Source: Solen grandis (taxonomy: Eukaryota; Mollusca; Bivalvia; Adapedonta; Solenidae). Taken from it: a stretch of 64,000 bases of DNA. Below are positions 58,741-64,000 of this stretch, piece by piece (the stretch's first letter is position 1; the number at the start of each line of letters is the position of its first letter). The notes under the pieces are model-generated. The model worked only from the letters and a program-made list of their open reading frames with translations. It was not told where the DNA came from and ran no database searches. The stretch covers positions 39,605,699-39,669,698 of the forward strand of contig CM037792.1 of the NCBI GenBank assembly GCA_021229015.1. The letters run 5' to 3'. Made by a program: the position numbers and the translations under genes.

Positions 58741-59750
58741 AATTCCGGAGAAACCGGAAGAATGGTCTGTAAATGGTCTCGACTGGGACGCCAGATCGAG
58801 AGTAGTATAAACTGAAGAGGTCGCATGTGAAGGCGGCCCAGCGGAACAAGATCCGCTGCTGCATTGAGTACTCCGAGAAGCGATAGGAATTCGCGGGCTG
58901 AGATCGATTGCCGACGCGAAAACCCCCGAACCAGAGTTAGAAGAGACATGAGTCTGGGTTCCGGAATTCTGATCCTGTTTAGGTCGGTCAGAAATTGCAT
59001 CCCGACAAACGTGAAGTTCTGGGATGGGATCAACTCCGATTTCTCGGAATTGAGGATGAAGCCTAGCCGGAGAGCTAGGTCTGTCACCCATCGAAGCTCG
59101 TCGAGAAGAGCGACTGGGTCCATGTGAAGAAGAAGCCAGTCGTCGAAATACGCCAGGAGGCGTGAGCCGCGAAAATGAACCCTGGCGACCAGAACCGAAA
59201 CTATTTTGGTGAAGATTCTGGGGGCCGAAGACAGGCCGAACGGAAGGGCCTTGAACTGGTAGACAGTTCGGCCATCCGTGAAACGAAGGTATTTCCTGGA
59301 ATGAGGATGGATAGATACATGGAAGTAAGCATCCGATAAATCCAGGGAAACAGCCCAGTGACCGGGGAGGACGGCTGCCCTGATCGACGAAGTTGTTTCC
59401 ATTTTGAAGTGTTCCTTCGGAATGAAGGAGTTTAGATGAGACAGGTCTATGACCGGTCGAAACCCGCCGTCCTTCTTGGGAACCAGAAAGAGACGGCTGT
59501 AAAACCCCGGAGAGGTTGGAATCGAGACCCTTTCTACCGCTCCTTTTTCCAGAAGATCTGAAATGGCGAGTCCCAGACGATGATGATTGGAGGAGAGATG
59601 AATGGGAGAGCGTGATAGTGGAGGGGGACGACTGAACGGAACCCGATACCCGTGTCTCACGATAGACAGGACCCATTGGTCGTCGGTGATTGTCTCCCAA
59701 TGATGAATGAAATGAGTGAGTCTGCCGCCTACTGGAAGGGGCAGAAACAC
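58740..59750 (-). CDS. DIRS reverse transcriptase
   Basis: Begins MFLPLPVGGRLTHFIHHWE, 53 bases after the gag stop, possibly by reinitiation or frameshift. RT motifs are clear: LFLVPKKDGGFRPVIDLSHL, VSLDLSDAYFHVSIHP, ALPFGLSSAPRIFT, and the catalytic box YFDDWLLLH (YFDD at 59139-59150), then LGFILNSEKSELIP. The reading frame stays open to 58575, but after about 58740 its translation no longer resembles the family; the homologous sequence continues in another frame as RNase H. DIRS RTs normally form one ORF with RNase H. Confidence 0.9.
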
Positions 59751-59802
59751 TCTTCCTCCTAATCGAACGTCTGGAAGAGGAAGCGGAAGAAAGGACGCAC
59801 CC

Positions 59803-62280
59803 CTAGGGCTTACTCCTACCCCTTTGATTGGTAGAGGTAGAAGAAGGGGTGGGGGGCGATGAAGGAGGAAATCGTGGTCGCTGCGGACCAGATTGGCGAG
59901 CGCCCCTGGAAGAGGGATTGCCTCTGAAAGGAGATTGAGGCTTGCCCTTTTCCGAGTCCTTCGGGGATTTACCGGAAGAAGCCGAAGGTTTCTTCGGTAT
60001 CCGGAATTTAGGGGGAGCCGAAGTAGGAGTGCGGGGCTGGAAGGCCACCGCGCCGTGCATTTGCTCCTCCCTGGAGGCGTCCGCTACTTCCTTGATTCGG
60101 CCCCCAAAGAGGGACGAAGAAGAAAGAGGGGCCGACCTAAGCTTTTCTCGAGAAGAAGAGAGAAGTAGCTTGTTGGGGCCGTCCAGGATGGCATCCCGCC
60201 TGCAGCGAGTCATCTCGGAAGAGAGAGAAAGAGATAGCAAAATCGAATGTTTTGCCGTCGCTGCTAAGGCCTCTAAAAGAAGCCTGACGGAAGCAGATAA
60301 AGCATCCTTTTGTTGTAGTTTGACCGAAAGAGCGGCCACGAAGGAGTCAGTATGCGACGAGATGCCGGAAAGGAAGCGGGAGCGTTGCTCCCAGCGATCC
60401 AGGACCTTCTGCTGAAGCGGTAAAGAGGAGGGGACCTTGAGCCGGAGCCGACTCGCATCTAGGTCCAGTTTCGGGGGGTGGATAGAAAAATCACCCTCCG
60501 GAAACTTGTAGGTCTTGGGGTTAAAACCCAAAGGCCGAAGGTCCGAAGTTGGAATAAACCAGCCCGGTCCTGGCTTAGAGGAGGATGAAGATTCAAAATC
60601 CTCCAAAGCCGAACGGACGACCGGAGAGAAAGGGAGTAACTCCGGTTCGACTGATTTGGACTCCTTAGGCTTACCGACAAGGTCAAGGTAACCTTCGCAC
60701 CTCTTCCGGGAGGGAGGAGGGGCCGGTTTGCATACTGATGCAGGAAGGGTAGCAAAGACCTCCTGAACAGCCCTGTCCATGGAAAACCGATTCTCGTCTG
60801 ACTCCTCGTCCTCATCAGAGAGAGGATTGTCAGTACGAGGTTCGGAATGAGCGCTGGATCGGCGCGAGGTGGAAGAAAGAGGCACGTCCTCAGCAAATAA
60901 GGAGTCCTCCTCCGGAGCATGAAGGGAGATTTCATCCTCCAATTGTCCACTCGTAGCAGTCCCACTAGTAGGGGGATTGCGAGTCGAGGGAGGAGACCCA
61001 GCCTCAGGGCGCGAAGGGGGAGCATCCTGAGGGGGAAAGCCCATGAAAGGAAATGGAGGGAAAAAGGGCCACATAGGGGGCTGTGTGGAAGAAGAGCCCT
61101 GTGGACCCGAGGAGGGAGGAGACTGAAGGAATAGTCTATGATCAAGGGTCTCTGGTGGCAGAGAAACCCGATCCCTCCTAGAAGAAGAAGGTTCACCCGG
61201 AATGACGGGGGAGGAGGCAGAGCTGAACTGCCTGGCGTATTCCCCCATCATGTGGGACCACCATGTGGAAGGGTCAAAGGTCTGGGGTTGCGCTGAGACA
61301 TCCGCACTTTGAACCCTCGAAGACGTGGTGGAGCGTAAAGGGGACCGGTCCCGAGTAGCAGAGCTAGGGGACCGGTGACCGGAAAGACCCGGGGAACGGT
61401 TGTGGGACCGTTTCTTGGGCACCCTTGAACGTGGAAGAGGAGGTGGCCGAAGCGGAGAAACCGCAGGGCTGCCTGATGAAAAACTCGAATCCGAATTCTC
61501 GGACAAAATCGGCGAAGACCGGCGACCCACACGTCTAGCGTGATGGGCCGACCTGGCCGTCGATCTGTGCAGATCTCTCGCCGATGACCGGTGATGACCG
61601 GTCTTGGGTCTCTGAGACCGATGTTGACCGGTGACCGGTGAATGATGACCGGTGCCCGGTGAATGATGACCGGTGACCGGTGCCTGTTGACCGGTGACCG
61701 GTGCCCGGTGAGTAGTGGTCGGTGACCGGTGCCCGGTGACCGGTGGTCGGTGACCGGTCCTGACCGGTGACCGGTCCCTGGCAGTTATACCCGGTGACCG
61801 GTCCCGTGATGGTCGGTGACCGGTCTTGACCGGTGACCGGTGGCTAGACCTGACCGGTGACCGGTCGGGAGCTTTGCTATGACTACGATCACGTACTTGA
61901 CCGGTCATGCCCGGTGACCGGTGACCGGTCGGAGTGGTCTCCTTGACTGCTCCCCTGGGGCTGACACAAGGAGAGCCGGGAAGGGAGCCAGGAGATGAAG
62001 GCGGCCTCTCCGGAGAGGGGCGGGAAGCCTTCTTCCTAGGAGGGGGAGAGGGACTCCGACCCCCAGCAGCGCTGAACCCGGAGAAGGAGGAGGAAGATGA
62101 GGCCTTCCTTTTCCGGGAAGAGTAAGACCGACGGGAGGAGGCTTTCTTCCATATCTCGTCTGTCCACGAAGCGCAAACGGTGCAAGTGTCGACCCTAGAG
62201 CATCCTGAACATGATAGGCAGGACTGATGGGAATCCCAGGACGCCTTAACATGTCCGCAGGAACCCCGGGACTGCGACAT
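59803..62280 (-). CDS. DIRS ORF1, gag-like protein with Cys-rich N-terminus and HRSP repeat domain
   Basis: 825 residues from the first ATG inside the element. Residues about 8-40 form a Cys/His cluster (CGH, CLSCSGC, CTVC spaced through it) that could bind zinc. Residues about 40-120 are Ser/Pro/Arg-rich. Residues about 120-240 are a degenerate repeat of RSPV-TGH and GHRSP units. A Met/Pro-rich middle (MWPFFPPFPFMGFPP) is followed by an acidic stretch (SDEDEESDENRF), a folded-looking region and a basic Arg/Gly/Ser-rich C-terminus. ORF1 of DIRS elements is taken as the nucleocapsid by position; no classical CCHC knuckle is visible. The ORF is intact. Confidence 0.82.
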   Translation of the reverse strand: MSQSRGSCGHVKASWDSHQSCLSCSGCSRVDTCTVCASWTDEIWKKASSRRSYSSRKRKASSSSSFSGFSAAGGRSPSPPPRKKASRPSPERPPSSPGSLPGSPCVSPRGAVKETTPTGHRSPGMTGQVRDRSHSKAPDRSPVRSSHRSPVKTGHRPSRDRSPGITARDRSPVRTGHRPPVTGHRSPTTTHRAPVTGQQAPVTGHHSPGTGHHSPVTGQHRSQRPKTGHHRSSARDLHRSTARSAHHARRVGRRSSPILSENSDSSFSSGSPAVSPLRPPPLPRSRVPKKRSHNRSPGLSGHRSPSSATRDRSPLRSTTSSRVQSADVSAQPQTFDPSTWWSHMMGEYARQFSSASSPVIPGEPSSSRRDRVSLPPETLDHRLFLQSPPSSGPQGSSSTQPPMWPFFPPFPFMGFPPQDAPPSRPEAGSPPSTRNPPTSGTATSGQLEDEISLHAPEEDSLFAEDVPLSSTSRRSSAHSEPRTDNPLSDEDEESDENRFSMDRAVQEVFATLPASVCKPAPPPSRKRCEGYLDLVGKPKESKSVEPELLPFSPVVRSALEDFESSSSSKPGPGWFIPTSDLRPLGFNPKTYKFPEGDFSIHPPKLDLDASRLRLKVPSSLPLQQKVLDRWEQRSRFLSGISSHTDSFVAALSVKLQQKDALSASVRLLLEALAATAKHSILLSLSLSSEMTRCRRDAILDGPNKLLLSSSREKLRSAPLSSSSLFGGRIKEVADASREEQMHGAVAFQPRTPTSAPPKFRIPKKPSASSGKSPKDSEKGKPQSPFRGNPSSRGARQSGPQRPRFPPSSPPTPSSTSTNQRGRSKP
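61555..61935. repeat. Self-complementary ACCGGT/GGTGACCGGT minisatellite inside DIRS gag
   Basis: The palindrome ACCGGT recurs every 8-20 bases, usually inside GGTGACCGGTG, interrupted by short unique spacers such as AATGATG. Read on the minus strand it encodes alternating TGHRSP and DRSPV units. The repetition is imperfect, so the reading frame is kept. Confidence 0.9.
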
Positions 62281-62677
62281 ATTAAATAGCTATACAAAAG
62301 AACAATGTATGCAAAATAAAAGACGGGAAGACCGAAGAAAACCCGTAAAAGGAAAAATCTCGAAACGAGACAACAGTATATACAAAATCAATAATAATAA
62401 ACCAGTGTCACGGGAGCCGAAGCACGGAAACCCGTGACACAAGGCAAAAGGTCCCGATACGGGACGGAAATTGGGAATTCTACACGAATATAGAATAAAA
62501 CTAAGAGAGCTGTAGCGCACAGAAGCTATCAAGAAAGGGACACACAAGGTAACCCACTGAAACTCGATGGCTTCCAAAACACAATTGGAGAACGGGGGTT
62601 ACACTTCCGGTAACTAGGGGGTTTAGGGAATGGTTTATTTTGCGGACTCTGTTTTGGAAGCTGTGCACAAATAGACA
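62281..62677 (-). other. DIRS leader between right ITR and gag
   Basis: Non-coding leader upstream of the gag ATG. It holds a 10-bp perfect stem GTGTCACGGG/CCCGTGACAC at 62405-62440 and a GTCCCG-AT-CGGGAC dyad near 62452. The stretch 62574-62698 is repeated in inverted orientation at 56499-56620, outside the left ITR. Promoter elements are not recognisable. Confidence 0.5.
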
Positions 62678-62720
62678 CATACCTGAAGTAATAACAGGTA
62701 ACGTATTTATGCTATTAAAA
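62678..62720 (-). repeat. DIRS inverted terminal repeat, right (upstream of gag)
   Basis: Exact inverted copy of the left repeat, with the TACCTG-N9-CAGGTA dyad at 62680-62700. Transcription of the element would start from this side. Confidence 0.92.
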
Positions 62721-62857
62721 GTGCAGTGTGGCACATTGTAATTGATGGGATGTTAAGTCTGTCCTGATAATTTAACAGCCTTTCTTAAGGAAAACCAAAC
62801 TGTAGAAAGGTTTGTGTGAGGAACATTTCATCCTTGAATCATGTACAATAAATTATC

Positions 62858-63128
62858 TTTACCCATTATCTCATGAATATTCATGTACATATTTATGATC
62901 TGATGAATATTTATTGAATGAAGTTTAAATGGTCAATGAAAAACTGTTGTTGTTGTTTGTGTTTTTTTTTTTGGGGGGGGGGGGTTGCCATGCAGATTGT
63001 GTAGAGATATATTATTGTATAAGCAAACAGGGGAGACCCTGATCAGACTGCTCCTGGAAGGAAATGTCTGATCTGGGTCTGCTCTGTTGGCCATCATGCT
63101 TCAAAATGAGCCTGTATAAGGTAATTAA
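62858..63128 (-). mobile_element. TTAA MITE, family 3, second copy
   Basis: Shares ATTATCTCATGAATATTCATG, ACCCTGATCAGACTGCTCC and a GAGCCTGTATAAGG end with 33583-33860 (reverse). The ends are decayed. It includes a T/G run at 62969-62986. Confidence 0.55.
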
Positions 63129-63659
63129 GGTTATATCATGCAATATATTTTATGACATCATCCCAAAGTTCCCAAGAAAAGGCAGCATGTCTGATGCTAT
63201 TTTTGACATGTTGTTTAAGAGCTTAAAAATCTCTGGCAAAAATTTAGAAGAGTCCCCCCTATCTGCAACATGTTAATTATTAAGTATTTCCATTTAGAGT
63301 GAAATGCAAATTTTATAAAAGATAAAATTTTAAGCCAAACTTAAATTTACATGCTGAATAAATATGAATATGTATCAAGATCCAAAACACCGCATGAATC
63401 TTTAACAGTGAACTATGTATCTTATACACTGAAAAAAAAAAAGGAAAGAGAAAAATCTAAAATTTAAAATGAAACTAAACTGAAAATCAATAAAAGAATA
63501 TGAACATGCTTGAATACAAATTTAAAATCAATCACAAGAAAATTTCTTGTTCAGAGCTCCTTCAAAGCTGTTAACAGCTTACTTATGAAATAAGCATGTT
63601 TTACCCAATGTTAAAAGAGCATTTTAAAAGCTTGGTGAAAAATTAAAATACTTTTATAT

Positions 63660-64000
63660 AAATAAGAGGGCCATGATGGCCATGAATCGCTCACCTGATT
63701 ATAAATGAACAACATATGTTGAATTTTTCAAATTGACCTACTTTTTGACCCCATATGACCCTACATCAAACTTGTCAAAGATTTTATGGAAACAGACATT
63801 CCAACCAAGTTTCATGAAGATTGAGCCAAAATTGTGGCCTCTAGAGTGTTAACAAAGTTTTTCTAAGATTTGACCTCATGACCTACTTTTTGACCCCGCA
63901 TGACCCAAATTCGAACTTGTCCAAGATTTTATGGAGAAAAACATCCTAACCAAGTTTCATGAGGATTGAGCAAAAAGGTGGCCTCTAGAGTATTAACAAG
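63660..64000 (-). repeat. Start of a related dispersed element, cut by the window edge
   Basis: Reverse orientation: AAGAGGGCCATGATGGCC and GAATCGCTCACCTG, the complement of the closing words at 41990-42020. Repeated units with TTTTTGACCCC, CCAAGTTTCATGA and GTGGCCTCTAGAGT follow about 135 bases apart. Confidence 0.65.

Larger units (their letters stand above)
56727..62720 (-). mobile_element. Full-length DIRS-type tyrosine-recombinase retrotransposon
   Basis: A 5,994-bp element read on the minus strand, bounded by perfect 43-bp inverted terminal repeats. ORF order is Cys-rich gag-like, RT, RNase H plus DIRS-specific region, tyrosine recombinase. There is no integrase, protease or LTR, and no obvious target duplication, as expected for DIRS elements, which integrate circular DNA by tyrosine recombinase. 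The ORFs are long and stop-free, so the insertion is fairly recent. The RT to RNase H junction is out of frame, so this copy is probably not autonomous. GC content is well above that of the flanks. Confidence 0.93.

Noticed and set aside
57910..58864. First 320 codons of the recombinase frame as an extra domain
   Set aside because: It overlaps RNase H in a different frame and is Ser/Cys/Gly-rich without motifs; no recombinase of the family has such an extension.
57739..59700. First part of the 653-codon frame (before about 58740) as a separate protein
   Set aside because: In this stretch the RT motifs lie in another frame; the Ser-rich translation is a shadow. Only the RNase H part is real.
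59893..60415. Plus-strand ORFs within the DIRS gag region
   Set aside because: Antisense shadows of the GC-rich gag ORF.

Overview
This window looks like a piece of a bivalve mollusc genome. It is AT-rich, intron-dominated and crowded with tRNA-derived SINEs, TTAA-flanked hairpin MITEs and tandem-repeat-bearing elements of types common in bivalves. The assignment rests on repeat style and on the one clear gene; the species cannot be named. Two runs of exactly 100 N (3757-3856 and 53857-53956) are scaffold gaps.

One cellular gene is clear. A plus-strand CASC3 (MLN51/Barentsz) orthologue, the fourth core subunit of the exon junction complex, runs from 11772 to 32439. I place 13 coding exons by splice sites, phase and similarity. 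They carry an acidic N-terminus, the SELOR core that clamps eIF4A3 and RNA (exons 5-6), a very large RGG and Asn/Asp/Tyr/Gly-repeat exon (exon 7), proline-rich exons, the conserved GGTTYYSQ-type tail (exon 12), and an acidic/lysine-rich C-terminal extension (exon 13) not present in the vertebrate protein. Phase is continuous except between exons 3 and 4, where one nucleotide (mod 3) is missing. The start codon sits in an ETS/CRE/YY1-type promoter context.

The introns and flanks are a mobile-element landscape. A piggyBac-like TTAA MITE of about 242 bp, with a strong central hairpin, occurs about ten times. A hAT-like MITE carrying a LINE tail lies in intron 1. Intron 11 holds a 321-bp tandem array and a 2-kb element built of three 760-bp units. 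From 39.9 to 41.1 kb three inverted-repeat elements are stacked. From 42.97 to 48.83 kb there is a four-level nest: a long-TIR element contains a second inverted-repeat pair, which contains a decayed LINE, whose endonuclease is split by a SINE with a 9-bp target duplication.

The right end (56727-62720, minus strand) is a full-length DIRS-type tyrosine-recombinase retrotransposon. It has perfect 43-bp inverted terminal repeats, a Cys-rich gag-like ORF with an HRSP/TGHR repeat domain, RT (YFDD), RNase H with the DIRS-specific downstream region, and a tyrosine recombinase retaining R, HxxR, W and Y. It abuts a 279-bp miniature relative with perfect 58-bp inverted arms. All three termini carry a TACCTG-N9-CAGGTA dyad that could be the recombinase site. 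The reading frame is broken between RT and RNase H.
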